Under the pieces are notes generated by a model. It was not told the origin of the DNA. It saw only the letters and a program-made list of their open reading frames with translations, and searched no databases. The translations under genes and the position numbers were made by a program. Shown piece by piece: positions 16,857 through 25,973 of a DNA stretch of 49,286 nt (positions are counted from its first letter, which is position 1; every line of letters starts with the position of its first letter). The DNA lies in assembly GCA_022071975.1 (NCBI GenBank), contig JAJVIO010000059.1, positions 1-49,286 on the forward strand. The letters are read 5' to 3'. This stretch comes from Planctomycetota bacterium (lineage in GTDB: Bacteria > Planctomycetota > UBA8742 > UBA2392).

Positions 16857-18590
16857 ATGTTCTATCCAGCCCGCTCAAAGCGGACCAACCGGCGCGGCGG
16901 CATCCTGGCCACTGCGATGCTGTTTTTCGTGATGGTGACGGTGGCCGGCACGGCCATCCTGTCCATGTCCACCATCCAGCGCCTGAAAACCGTACGCAAC
17001 GGCATCGACGTGCGCCTGATGATCGCCTGCGAGGCCGCCGTGGAATCCGTGCGTGGCCGGTTCACCCTGATCAAGGGCGTGCAGGACGACTGGAGCTGGG
17101 TGAGTGACAGTTCCTGGACCAGCCTGGGCGTGGTGACCGTCAACGGCATTAACGTGAACATCGAAGCTCTGCGGTTCGGCGGTGACTCGGTGCCTCGCGC
17201 CCGAGTGCGCGCCAACGCCACGGCTTCCGGCAAAACCCGCTGGGTGGAGTACACCGTGAAAGTGGCCAGCTTCAGCGACTACTCGGTGTTTGCATCAAAC
17301 GGCAACTTTGGCGCCAACTACAAGCTGGTTGGGAACTACTACTCGAATGGCAACATCAACGTTGATGTAACCGGCTGCCGCGTGTTCGGTGAGACCACCT
17401 CTACCGGCATTATCACCGGCGCGTACTCCAGTCCCTCCAGCCCCGAGTACCCGTTCGTCAACTCGAATCCACTCACGAATCAGCCTGCCATTCCATTCCC
17501 GGTTGACGCGTCAGAGTGGGACTACCTGAAAGACATCGCTTCAACCACCGGCTACGTGTACGCCGAGAACACCATGGAGATCATCTTCAACGGCACGACA
17601 TTCACCCGATGGTACGTAAGGCGGAAAAACACAGCAGCGGCTGGGGCGGGTACTGTGCCTACCGGACAGGTGGCTGCTTCGGGCAGCAGCTGGATCAACT
17701 CCTCTACTGGCGTGATGAACTACACCAATACATCGGCGGCGAACCCCTACGTCGTCACAGTTGACTACGAGTGGGTGTCTGAAACCCTTCCGATTCCCAA
17801 CGAGGGCGTGATCTACGTCCAGAGTGGGGCCGCTTCCGGGATTACGATGGGACCCTTGGTCGGCGCACCGTACTACCGCGACAACCTCGCTGCTTCGCCG
17901 CGCACGAACGGCTTCGTCCAGCAGCACTGGCTGAATACTTACGGACACACCGACACCTTTACCAACCAGGGTGGTTACGGAGTTGCTGCAGGGTCCACGC
18001 CGGTTCTGGTGATAAGCGGTACGCTGGACAACTCCCGCGTCTCATTGGTGTGCGACCACCGCATCATCGTGCGTCAACCGATTGCTTATCAGGGCAACCT
18101 GGACAACCCCAACAACCGCCGCTTCTTCAACGACGGCGCGACAGGCAAGCAGGGGCCGAGCGCTTTGAACATGGTGGAGATGCTGGGAGTAATGGGCCGT
18201 ACCGAGATCTGCCCCTGCCCGCTGTGGTGGGATCCTCTGCCTTCCTCGGCGTGGGTCAGCGGAGACTTGGCCGGCGAAACACTTCCGGGACATGACTGGT
18301 CAGATACCGTCAACGGCTACAACTCGGACTACTGCATGGACGGCGTCTACCTTGCCATGGCCCACATTCGGCCCAAGGTCTATTACAACGGCCAGCCCAT
18401 GGGCGAGCTGTGGTACTGCGGAGGCTTGATCTGCCAGGGCGATTACGGTGGCGGTAACGGTAATAACTACGCCCGCCGTAACTACGACTGGGACTACCGC
18501 ATGGACCAGACCATGCCGCCCTACTTCCTGCGCGCCTACAACACCACGGCCAAGTTCGTGCCAGGCAGCTGGCGCACCTGGGAATCCTAG
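16857..18590 (+). CDS. Large PilX-like / prepilin-like surface protein (paralogue B)
   Basis: 577 residues, with the same plan as the gene at 14849-16672: basic N-terminus (RSKRTNRRGG), one hydrophobic helix (ILATAMLFFVMVTVAGTAILSMS), then a long exported region. The N-terminal about 145 residues are nearly identical to paralogue A, including VEYTVKVASFSDY; from about residue 150 the two diverge, then share scattered blocks (NTMEIIF, MVEMLGVMGR, ELWYCGGLI, YDWDYRMDQTMPPYFL). A GAGGA site precedes the ATG. It has its own consensus promoter and a terminator, so the copies are separate transcription units. Likely a structural or minor-pilin-like envelope protein; no enzymatic motif is seen. Confidence 0.7.
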   Translation: MFYPARSKRTNRRGGILATAMLFFVMVTVAGTAILSMSTIQRLKTVRNGIDVRLMIACEAAVESVRGRFTLIKGVQDDWSWVSDSSWTSLGVVTVNGINVNIEALRFGGDSVPRARVRANATASGKTRWVEYTVKVASFSDYSVFASNGNFGANYKLVGNYYSNGNINVDVTGCRVFGETTSTGIITGAYSSPSSPEYPFVNSNPLTNQPAIPFPVDASEWDYLKDIASTTGYVYAENTMEIIFNGTTFTRWYVRRKNTAAAGAGTVPTGQVAASGSSWINSSTGVMNYTNTSAANPYVVTVDYEWVSETLPIPNEGVIYVQSGAASGITMGPLVGAPYYRDNLAASPRTNGFVQQHWLNTYGHTDTFTNQGGYGVAAGSTPVLVISGTLDNSRVSLVCDHRIIVRQPIAYQGNLDNPNNRRFFNDGATGKQGPSALNMVEMLGVMGRTEICPCPLWWDPLPSSAWVSGDLAGETLPGHDWSDTVNGYNSDYCMDGVYLAMAHIRPKVYYNGQPMGELWYCGGLICQGDYGGGNGNNYARRNYDWDYRMDQTMPPYFLRAYNTTAKFVPGSWRTWES

Positions 18591-18605
18591 ACGACATCAA
18601 CTATC

Positions 18606-18637
18606 AGCCGGGCCGCCTTGGGCGGCCCGGCTTATTT
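18606..18637. terminator. Bidirectional terminator between paralogue B and DUF4349 lipoprotein
   Basis: A 12-bp perfect stem (AGCCGGGCCGCC 18606-18617 with GGCGGCCCGGCT 18621-18632) and a TTG loop are followed by an AT-rich tail, TATTTAAT. It sits between convergent genes. Confidence 0.85.
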
Positions 18638-19259
18638 AATCGAACAGGATGGCCACGTCCACGCGGCCGGCGCGCAGCTGTATGTCGCGCAGCGCGCCGT
18701 TGTATCCATCCAGTTCTTTCTGGATCGCTTCCAGCTTGCTGTGGATCTTGAGCACGTCGTCCATCGTGGCCGCCGATTCCAGCAGCTTCAGCAGGCGGGC
18801 CTTCACTGCGCCCGTTGACTCGATGCGCGCCTCGACCGAGTAAAACTCGCCGGTGCGGTCCCAGGCGCTGAAGTCGAACTCATCGATCTCCCAGCCCTCA
18901 GTATTCTCCAGCACCTCCAGCAGTGTCTCGATCTTCGCCGAAGGCATCTTGAAGGTTACCGCGTGGTCGTTGAACGACATCACCGTCGCGTCGAACTGCG
19001 CGGCCATGCGGCGCAGCTTGCTCGAGGCCTGCATCTCGTTCTTGCTGTCCACCCGGATCCAGCCCGAACGCTCGATGCGCAACTCCGCGCGCTCCAGCGG
19101 CGCCTCTGTCAGGCCCTGGTTCGACACCTGCGAAGGCCCGCCGTTGCTGACGTCTGCCCGATACATCTCAATGGCTGGTTCACTGCTTTCCGCACGCTGC
19201 TGCATGGCGCAGCCGGACAGGATGGCAAGGCTAAACACACACAACATCACGCGTCTCAT
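18636..19259 (-). CDS. DUF4349-family lipoprotein
   Basis: 207 residues. The N-terminus MRRVMLCVFSLAILSGCAMQQ is a lipoprotein signal with lipobox LSGC (Cys at residue 17), so the protein is membrane-anchored. The following region, AELRIERSGWIRVDSKNEMQ...DATVMSFNDHAVTFKMPSAKIETLLEVLENTEGW, and the helical segment ESTGAVKARLLKLLESAATMDDVLKIHSKLEAIQKELDGYNGALRDI match the DUF4349 layout (beta domain, then coiled-coil, then strand). Members usually have a C-terminal membrane helix; it is absent here, and the lipid anchor probably replaces it. The start at 19259 is chosen because of the signal sequence. Function unknown; divergent from comEC. Confidence 0.8.
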   Translation of the reverse strand: MRRVMLCVFSLAILSGCAMQQRAESSEPAIEMYRADVSNGGPSQVSNQGLTEAPLERAELRIERSGWIRVDSKNEMQASSKLRRMAAQFDATVMSFNDHAVTFKMPSAKIETLLEVLENTEGWEIDEFDFSAWDRTGEFYSVEARIESTGAVKARLLKLLESAATMDDVLKIHSKLEAIQKELDGYNGALRDIQLRAGRVDVAILFD

Positions 19260-19365
19260 GGCGTGCCTCCGGGTCACGGATCGGGGGGCACCCTTAAGTC
19301 CTGTACTCCCTGCTACGGGTTCAGGTTTTCCGGCTTCGTCGTCGCAAGCTAGAGTGCGCGGCCGC

Positions 19366-21855
19366 ATGGGTGTTCCTGACCAGCCTTTGGCACCACCGCG
19401 TCGGCCCGCACTGCTGGCGGGCATCGGCGCTGTGGCCGGCTGCGCGGCGGCTGCGCTGCTGTCCTGGCCCGGCTGGCTGAACCTGGTGCTGCCGCTGCTT
19501 GGAGGCCTCTGCGGCCTGGGTGCGCTGCTGCTGTCAAAACGGGATCGCCACGGCGGCGCGGCGCTGCTGGCACTGCTGGCAGTGACCGCCCTGTTCGCGG
19601 CCTGGGCGGCCGTGTGCGCTCAGCCGGCCGACGACGACCTGGCGGTGATCTTCCCCGGCGAAGTCGACCTGGTGCGCGTCGAAGGCGTAATCATCGAAGG
19701 CGGCGACTACGTGCAGCGCGACCCGGCTGCTTTCGAATACCCCGAGAACCCGCGCCCCGAGCCTGGCTTCCCCATCGGCGCCGACCCGCGCCAGAGCGTG
19801 TCGTTCCTGCTGCGCGTCGAGCGCCTCCCCGACCTCGGGCGTGATGCGTCCGGCCTGCTGAAAGTCTACGCGCCGCCGGAGACGACCGTCGCCATCAACT
19901 CGCGCGTCAGCCTGCTGGGCCGCCTGCGCCAGCCGCGGCGCGCGGGCAACCCCGGCGAGCTCGACAGCCGGGCGCGCTACCTGCAGCGCGGGATCTCGCA
20001 CACTCTGACGCTGAAGACGCCCGACCAGCTGGTGGTGCTGGCCGAGCCCTCAAGCTGGGACCCGCGCAACCTGGCCCCCTGGGTGCACCGCAAGTTCCAT
20101 GAGCTTGTGGGCTCGCGCATGCCGCGTGAACGCGCGGCGATCCTGGGCGCGACATTGCTGGGCGAGCGCGGCAACCTGACGCCCGCGCAGCGCTCGATCT
20201 TCGTGCGCTCCGGCACCGTGCACCTGCTGGTGGTCAGCGGCCTGCACGTCGGCCTGCTGGCGGCCTCGGTGCTGCTGGTGTTGCGCGTGCTGGGCGTAGA
20301 CCCGCGCTGGGGCTGGGGCGTCGCGGGGCTTACCGCACTGGCCTATCTGTTCGTGACGGGCGTACAGCCCAGTGTGCTGCGCGCGGTGATCATGGTGGTG
20401 ATCTACGCCCTGGGCAAAGTGCTGCTGCGTCGGCCGGATCCGCTGAACGTGCTGGGCGCCAGCGCGCTGGTCGCGCTGGCGATCAGCCCGGGCGACGTCT
20501 CCGAGCTCGGCTTTCAACTGAGCTATCTGGCAGTGCTGGGCATTCTGGCCGTGGCGCCGGCACTGCGTCTGCGTCGCCCCCTTGGCGATTCCGCGCGCAT
20601 GACTCGCCGGCCGGCCGAAGTCGCGCGCGACTGGCTGGGCGCGTCGCTGCGCATCTCGTTCGCTGTGGGCCTGTGCACCTGGCCCCTGCTGGCTTACACA
20701 GTGCACGTGGTCAGCCCGGCGATGCTGGTCACCAACCTGCTGGTGGGACCGCTGCTGACGGCCATGCTGGGCACGGCGCTGCTGCTGCCCCTGGCGGCGA
20801 TTTCGCCTATGGGCGCTGCGCTGGCCTGGGTGCTGTCGATGCTGGCCGGGTTGCTTGAGCTGATCGCCGGCGTGTTCGCAAACGTTCCCGGCGGCCACCT
20901 GTTCCTGCCCGCGCCGCCTGCGTGGTGGCTGGCGGGCTACTATGCAGCGCTGCTGCTGATGCTGGCCGCGCCGCGGCTCGGGTTGCCGCGCGTGCTCGGT
21001 GCGGCAGCCTGGCTTGGCTGGCTGTGTCTGCTGCCCGTATTGTCACTGGCGCATTCCGAGCAGCCGGGACCCGCGCGCGTCACGGCGCTGGATGTCGGCC
21101 AGGGCCAGTGCGTGGTGTTCGAGGTGGCGGGCGGCCCCTGCGCCGTGCTGGATTGCGGCAGCACCAGCATGGGAGGCGTCGGCGAGCGCGTGCTGGCCCC
21201 GTACCTGTGGCAGCGCGGGCGCAACCACATCGACGTGCTGCTGATCAGCCACGCCGACGCCGACCACGTCAACGGCCTGCCGCAACTCTTCGAGCGCTTC
21301 CGGGTCGGGCGTGTCTTCATATCCGAAGTGTTCGCGGACGACGCCACGGGCGCGGAGTTGCTGGCCTGGCTGCAGCAGCGCGCCGAGGTCAGCGTGCTCA
21401 AGCGCGGCGAAACGCTGCAGCTGGCCGAGGGCCTGAACCTGCGCTGCCTGTGGCCCGATGCCGCCTTCGCCCGCGCGATCATGAACGAAGAGGCCCGCCG
21501 CAATGACGGCGGCCTGGTGCTTGAGCTGCAGGCCGGCGAGCGCCGTGTGCTGCTGCCCAGCGACGTGGAGTCCGACGGCCTGGCCGGCGTGATCCCCCAC
21601 CTGCAGGGCGTTGACGTGCTGTTCGCCCCGCATCAGGGCAGCCACGTGGAAGGCCTCGACAGCCTGCTGCAGCGGCTGCGCCCGGCGCACGTGATTCTGT
21701 CGGCGCGGGAAACGTTCCCCTCCGAGGACGCCATGCTGGCCTACGATGGTTCCGGTGCCGCTGTCTGGAAAACCTGGCAGCACGGCGCGATCACGCTGCA
21801 ACTTGGCGCTGACGGCAGGCTGGAAGCGATTCCCTGGCTGGGGCGTTCCGACTAG
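19366..21855 (+). CDS. comEC: ComEC/Rec2 DNA-uptake channel with metallo-beta-lactamase domain
   Basis: Inner-membrane channel that passes single-stranded DNA into the cytoplasm during natural transformation. 829 residues with ten or more hydrophobic segments. N-terminal helices and a DUF4131-like beta region (about 80-250) come first, then the Competence core (GATLLGERGNLTPAQRSIFVRSGTVHLLVVSGLHVGL, the hallmark SGLH motif, about 265-560), and a C-terminal metallo-beta-lactamase domain (about 575-815) with VTALDVGQGQCVVFE and the metal motif SHADADHVNGL, later FAPHQGSH. All three domains are present, so the protein looks complete. The ATG at 19366 is chosen; a GTG four codons earlier is also possible. 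No other competence gene is in the window. Confidence 0.92.
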   Translation: MGVPDQPLAPPRRPALLAGIGAVAGCAAAALLSWPGWLNLVLPLLGGLCGLGALLLSKRDRHGGAALLALLAVTALFAAWAAVCAQPADDDLAVIFPGEVDLVRVEGVIIEGGDYVQRDPAAFEYPENPRPEPGFPIGADPRQSVSFLLRVERLPDLGRDASGLLKVYAPPETTVAINSRVSLLGRLRQPRRAGNPGELDSRARYLQRGISHTLTLKTPDQLVVLAEPSSWDPRNLAPWVHRKFHELVGSRMPRERAAILGATLLGERGNLTPAQRSIFVRSGTVHLLVVSGLHVGLLAASVLLVLRVLGVDPRWGWGVAGLTALAYLFVTGVQPSVLRAVIMVVIYALGKVLLRRPDPLNVLGASALVALAISPGDVSELGFQLSYLAVLGILAVAPALRLRRPLGDSARMTRRPAEVARDWLGASLRISFAVGLCTWPLLAYTVHVVSPAMLVTNLLVGPLLTAMLGTALLLPLAAISPMGAALAWVLSMLAGLLELIAGVFANVPGGHLFLPAPPAWWLAGYYAALLLMLAAPRLGLPRVLGAAAWLGWLCLLPVLSLAHSEQPGPARVTALDVGQGQCVVFEVAGGPCAVLDCGSTSMGGVGERVLAPYLWQRGRNHIDVLLISHADADHVNGLPQLFERFRVGRVFISEVFADDATGAELLAWLQQRAEVSVLKRGETLQLAEGLNLRCLWPDAAFARAIMNEEARRNDGGLVLELQAGERRVLLPSDVESDGLAGVIPHLQGVDVLFAPHQGSHVEGLDSLLQRLRPAHVILSARETFPSEDAMLAYDGSGAAVWKTWQHGAITLQLGADGRLEAIPWLGRSD

Positions 21856-21876
21856 CATGCGGCCGGAGGAATTTCC

Positions 21877-22488
21877 ATGCGCGCACTGACCCTGAGCTTT
21901 GCCCTCGCTTCCACACTCTGCTTCCTCGCCGCCTGTGTCCACCAGGAAGCCAACCAGGCGCCTGCGGCGGTGAAGTCCTACAGCTTCGAGGATGCGCCGG
22001 CCGAGCTGGCAAGCTACCGCGACCGCGCCAAGGGCGCCTTCGAGGCCGTGGGCAAGCGGCTGATCCCGCGCCTCACCAAGGCGCTGAATGAAGGCGGGCC
22101 CGTCGAGGCCGTGAAGGTATGCCGCGAGGTCGCCCAGCCCCTGACCGACGAGGCAGGCAAGGAGGTCGGCTTTGCGGTCGGGCGCACCAGCCACAAGCTG
22201 CGCAACCCGGTGAGCGCGCCGCGTGACTGGCTCAAGCAGCTGGTGGCCGATTCGGCCGGCAAGAAGGGCAGCGAGGTGAAGCCGATGGTGTTCGACCTCG
22301 GCGATCGCGTGGGCGTGGCGTCCCCGATCGTGGCAATCGAGATGTGTCTGCAATGCCACGGCACGGACGAGCAGCTGAAGACTGAGGTAAAGCAGATCCT
22401 GGCCGAGCAGTACCCGGACGATAAAGCGCGCGGCTTCGCGAGCGGCGACCTGCGCGGCTGGTTCTGGGCCGAGCTGCCGAAGAAGTAA
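21877..22488 (+). CDS. Tll0287-like (DUF3365) c-type haem lipoprotein
   Basis: 203 residues. MRALTLSFALASTLCFLAAC is a lipoprotein-type signal sequence (lipobox LAAC). The mature protein has the DUF3365/Tll0287-like pattern: GPVEAVKVCREVAQPLTDEAG, GFAVGRTSHKLRNPVSAPRDWLK and the single haem c-binding motif CLQCHG, followed by KARGFASGDLRGWFWAEL. Such domains are periplasmic haem sensors or electron carriers; here there is no attached kinase or cyclase, so an electron-transfer or redox-sensing lipoprotein is likely. It follows comEC by 21 bases with a GGAGGA site, so it may be cotranscribed, although no functional link is obvious. Confidence 0.85.
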   Translation: MRALTLSFALASTLCFLAACVHQEANQAPAAVKSYSFEDAPAELASYRDRAKGAFEAVGKRLIPRLTKALNEGGPVEAVKVCREVAQPLTDEAGKEVGFAVGRTSHKLRNPVSAPRDWLKQLVADSAGKKGSEVKPMVFDLGDRVGVASPIVAIEMCLQCHGTDEQLKTEVKQILAEQYPDDKARGFASGDLRGWFWAELPKK

Positions 22489-22532
22489 CGCACGTCGCAG
22501 TTTCGCGGGGTATACTGGCACGGGAGTGAACC

Positions 22533-23024
22533 ATGGCCCCTGACCTGCATCTCTGCCCCTGCTGCGCGTCGCACCTGCGCGTGCCCGACCGTCTGCACGT
22601 GATGCGCTGCGATCACTGCAACGCTGAGCTGGTGTTCATCCGCGAGGGCGGCGTGCGCGGCCTGGCGCTGCTGCCGGCGCTGGAAACACCGGTCCCCTAC
22701 TCCGACCCGCGCCGGCGCCCGCACAACATTGACGGGCATGACCTGCTGGAGTCGCGCCGCGCCGTGGTGCTGCAGGCGGCCGAGCGCAAGCGCCGCTTCT
22801 GGAGCCTGCTGTTCTTCGGCAGCGTGGCGCTGCTGGGAACGACCGTACTGGCGGGCCTCGGCGGCGCGGATACCCTGCTGCACGGCAGCCAGAAGCAACT
22901 GGAAACAGCAGTGCTGGCCTTCGTGGGCGCCGTGTTCACGTTGCCGGTGCTGGCCTACGTCGCGCTGTACTTCCACGGCCGCGCAAAGCTGGTCGCGGAA
23001 TCTTTACGACGCTGGACCCGCTGA
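22533..23024 (+). CDS. Small membrane protein with N-terminal zinc ribbon
   Basis: 163 residues. Zinc-ribbon cysteines are at the N-terminus (LCPCCASHLRVPD...VMRCDHCNAELVF), and two hydrophobic helices at about 92-112 and 125-145 (LLFFGSVALLGTTVLAGLGG; TAVLAFVGAVFTLPVLAYVALYF). It differs from the three proteins in the first 4 kb, where the ribbon is C-terminal. Start ATG at 22533, with GGGAGTG upstream. It converges on the TPR gene at 23026 with one base between stops and no terminator, so the transcripts may overlap. Function unknown. Confidence 0.75.
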   Translation: MAPDLHLCPCCASHLRVPDRLHVMRCDHCNAELVFIREGGVRGLALLPALETPVPYSDPRRRPHNIDGHDLLESRRAVVLQAAERKRRFWSLLFFGSVALLGTTVLAGLGGADTLLHGSQKQLETAVLAFVGAVFTLPVLAYVALYFHGRAKLVAESLRRWTR

Positions 23025-23025
23025 A

Positions 23026-24840
23026 TCAGGGCACTTCCGCGTTGCGCCAATCGGGGACGGGCAGTTCCTCCGTGCCATCCTTGAGTGCGGCCAGCAGCAA
23101 GGGTGCTTCCGTCTGCAGCCGCTCCAGCAGCCCGGGCGACTGCACGGGCATTGAGTCCAGCACCGCGAGCCGGAGTGGAGCCGGCAGTTCGTTGATCCGT
23201 GATCCCATCCAGCACTGGGGCCACTCGCCGCGGTCAGTCTGCGCAAGCCAGCCGCGCGCCTGCAGGACGTACTCACGGCACGTTACCGGGTCGGCCGCGT
23301 GGTGCGCGTGGCTCTCGAGCTCGTCGAGGGAAAGCGCCGCGTCCCGCAGCGCCTGGCCTGCGTCTTCGCGTCGCACCAGCCGCTGCTCAATGGCGATGCC
23401 GACCAGGACCTGCGCACGGATCGCGAAGCCGAACTCCACCAGCAGCCGCGGCGCAGTGGGCGGCTGAAGCCGAGGCAGCGCCGACTGCACTGCTTCCAGC
23501 GCTTCCCGGTTGCGCGTGCACGCACCCAGGGTGAGCGCGCGGTAGGCATCCGAGGCGGCGCGCAGCCAAAGGTCGCCCGCATGCTGTAACGCCTCGCTCG
23601 CCCGCTCGCAGGCGGCAAGACAGCCGAGCGTGCGGCCCTGGCGGTAGTGGATGGTCGCAAGCACGGTGTAGAGCGCGCCTTCGGCCGCAGCGTCACCGAT
23701 CTCGCGCGACAGCGCGAAGGCGCGCAGCACCATGCGCTCGGCCTCGGCAAAGCGGCCCGTGTGGGCGGCGAGGTTTGCCAGGTTGCGCTGCGTGATGGCC
23801 TCGGCGCGGCGGTTGCCGGTCTCGCGGTGCATCTGCAACGCACGCTCGTGGAGCTCGGCTGCGCGCGCCAGGTTGCCGCGCCATTCCTCCACCGTGCCGA
23901 GATTCGTGAACGCGACGGCCTCTTCGCGGAAGTTGCCGATCTCGCGCGCGATGCGGACAGCCGCAAGAAGCTGCTGCTCTGCTTCATCCAGGTTGCCGGT
24001 CTGGATCAGGCAGGCGCCCAGCCCCGAGGTGGAAACACACAGGCGGTGCCGGTCTCCGGACGCAAACGCTATCTGTTGCACCTGCCGGAACAGCGGCGCC
24101 GCGTCGGTCCAGCGCCCGCGGGAAAACCAGGTGCGCGCCTGGTTGCTCAAGGCCTGGGCCCGCAGCGAAGGATCCTGCAGTTCATCTGCCAGCCGCGCCG
24201 CGCGCTCCAGCGCGTGCAGGGCAGCGTCGATGTCGCCCAAGTCGCTCCAGATCGCCCCGGCGGTCGAAAGCAACCCGCCCTCCAGCCTTCCACCGCTCTC
24301 CGGCAAGGCCTGCAGAGCACGGTTGCAGCACTCCAGCGCCTCGCGGCTGCGGCCGAGGCTCAACAGCGCAGCGGCACGCGCATCCTCGATTGCCAGCCCC
24401 GCTGCCGGGTCGGACGCCGGCGGCCCGTGGGCGATCCAGTCAAGGGCTTCGGTCCCCTTGCCGGCGTTCAACAGCACGCGGGTCCCCTCGATCAACGCCG
24501 CGTCGCGCTGCGCACCGTCGGCCAGCGGATGATCCAGCACGCGCCGGTACAGGCGCACAGCCTGCGACAGGTCGTACTCGCTGGTGCAATGGGCCGCGCC
24601 CTCCTGCAGGTAGCGCAGTTCCCGGCGCTGAAGTCCGGTCAGGGCTTCTCCTTCAGCACCGGACTGCGCGAAGGCCGCATGATGGGCGAGGTCGACGGCA
24701 AGCGCCCCGCTGCCGGGATGCGCTTCGAGGATATCCAGCGCCCAGCCGTGCAACCTGGCGCGATCGGCCGGCAACTGCAGCTGATAAGCCGCATCGCGGG
24801 ATACTGCATGGGCGAACAAGTAGGCCTGCTCAGCGTCCAT
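23026..24840 (-). CDS. TPR-repeat protein resembling the C-terminal half of kinase/ATPase-TPR regulators
   Basis: 604 residues made almost entirely of tetratricopeptide-like helical repeats (for example EEAVAFTNLGTVEEWRGNLARAAELHERAL and RRAEAITQRNLANLAAHTGRFAEAERMV), suited to protein-protein contacts. The N-terminus, YLFAHAVSRDAAYQLQLPADRARLHG, matches the segment that in large AAA-ATPase/Ser-Thr-kinase/cyclase-TPR proteins links the ATPase to the TPR region. Here nothing precedes it: an in-frame TGA lies at 24873-24871 and accA begins its coding region at 24885. So this is either a stand-alone derivative or the 3' part of a gene that lost its catalytic front end. There is no signal peptide. 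Confidence 0.7.
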   Translation of the reverse strand: MDAEQAYLFAHAVSRDAAYQLQLPADRARLHGWALDILEAHPGSGALAVDLAHHAAFAQSGAEGEALTGLQRRELRYLQEGAAHCTSEYDLSQAVRLYRRVLDHPLADGAQRDAALIEGTRVLLNAGKGTEALDWIAHGPPASDPAAGLAIEDARAAALLSLGRSREALECCNRALQALPESGGRLEGGLLSTAGAIWSDLGDIDAALHALERAARLADELQDPSLRAQALSNQARTWFSRGRWTDAAPLFRQVQQIAFASGDRHRLCVSTSGLGACLIQTGNLDEAEQQLLAAVRIAREIGNFREEAVAFTNLGTVEEWRGNLARAAELHERALQMHRETGNRRAEAITQRNLANLAAHTGRFAEAERMVLRAFALSREIGDAAAEGALYTVLATIHYRQGRTLGCLAACERASEALQHAGDLWLRAASDAYRALTLGACTRNREALEAVQSALPRLQPPTAPRLLVEFGFAIRAQVLVGIAIEQRLVRREDAGQALRDAALSLDELESHAHHAADPVTCREYVLQARGWLAQTDRGEWPQCWMGSRINELPAPLRLAVLDSMPVQSPGLLERLQTEAPLLLAALKDGTEELPVPDWRNAEVP

Positions 24841-24884
24841 AGAGGCACTGTAGCAGGCCCGTGATGCGCGTCAGGCCGGAATTG

Positions 24885-25877
24885 TCAGGCGGCGGCTTCG
24901 ATGTACTTGCCCATGCCGCGCAGCTTCTGGTAGCGCTTTTCCATCAGGTCTTCGATGTCGAGCGCCATGAGATCGTTGAGGTGCTTGAGCAGATAGCTGC
25001 GCACGTTGTCGAAGGTGCGGCGCGGGTCGCGGTGCGCGCCGCCGTAGGGCTCGGGCACGATCTCGTCCATGATGCCGAGCTCGAGCAGATCATTGGGCGT
25101 GAGCCGCAGCACGCGCGCGGCGTCGCTGGCCTTCTTGGCGTCATGCCACAGGATGGCCGCGCAGCCTTCGGGGCTGATCACGCTGTAGTAGGCGTTTTCC
25201 ATGATCAGGTAGCGGTCGCCGACGCCGATGCCCAACGCGCCGCCGCTGCCGCCCTCGCCGATGGTGAGGGTAATGATCGGTACGCGCAGGCCGGACATCT
25301 CGCGGATCGCCTCGGCGATGGCCTGGCTCTGGCCGCGCTCCTCGGCCTGGATGCCGGGGTATGCGCCGGGCGTGTTGATGAAGCTGATGATGGGCAGCTT
25401 GAACTTCTCGGCCATCTTCATCTTGCGCAGGGCCTTGCGGTAGCCCTCCGGGTGGGCGCAGCCGAAGTTGCAGCGCAGGCGTTCTTGCAGCGTCTTGCCC
25501 TTGCGGTGGCCCATCACCATGCACTTGGTGCCTTCGAAGGTGGCGAAGCCGGTCACGATGGCCGGGTCGTCCATGTAGGAGCGGTCGCCCTGCAGCTCCT
25601 GGAAGTCGTCGAACAATGCGCCGATGTAGTCGCTGGTCAACGGCCGGTTGGGGTGGCGCGAAAGCTGCACGCGGTCCCAGGGGTCGAGGTTGTTGAACAC
25701 GGAATCGGTCAGTTTCTTGAGGTCTTTCTCAAGCTCGTCGATTTCGGACTGGATGAACTTGCGGTCTTCTTCCTTGTCCGCGTTGGCCAGGTCCATGCGC
25801 CGGCCTTCAATGCGCATTTCGAGCTCAACGATGGGACGTTCGAATTCGGGCACGTTCAGACGATCAACACCGCTCAT
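24885..25877 (-). CDS. accA: Acetyl-CoA carboxylase carboxyltransferase, alpha subunit
   Basis: With AccD transfers the carboxyl group from biotin to acetyl-CoA, giving malonyl-CoA for fatty-acid synthesis. 330 residues, the normal length. N-terminal helices (IVELEMRIEGRRMDLANADKE) are followed by LSRHPNRPLTSDYI, GDRSYMDDPAIVTGFATF, MVMGHRKGKTLQERLRCNFG, HPEGYRKALRKMKMAEKF, FINTPGAYPGIQAEERGQ, IGEGGSGGALGIGVGD and YYSVISPEGCAAILW, all family signatures. accD is not in the window. The ATG at 25877 is 96 bases downstream of the next gene. Confidence 0.97.
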   Translation of the reverse strand: MSGVDRLNVPEFERPIVELEMRIEGRRMDLANADKEEDRKFIQSEIDELEKDLKKLTDSVFNNLDPWDRVQLSRHPNRPLTSDYIGALFDDFQELQGDRSYMDDPAIVTGFATFEGTKCMVMGHRKGKTLQERLRCNFGCAHPEGYRKALRKMKMAEKFKLPIISFINTPGAYPGIQAEERGQSQAIAEAIREMSGLRVPIITLTIGEGGSGGALGIGVGDRYLIMENAYYSVISPEGCAAILWHDAKKASDAARVLRLTPNDLLELGIMDEIVPEPYGGAHRDPRRTFDNVRSYLLKHLNDLMALDIEDLMEKRYQKLRGMGKYIEAAA

Positions 25878-25973
25878 GTTCTCTCCCTTAGGTTAGCCGC
25901 CACGCGGGGGCAGCGCCTGAGACAAGCCAACACTACATCGCAACCGGCGCAGTGTGAACGGATCGCCAACCAT

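Noticed and set aside
18853..19365. Longer comEC start giving 171 extra residues
   Set aside because: The extension is antisense to the DUF4349 lipoprotein gene and has no membrane-protein character.
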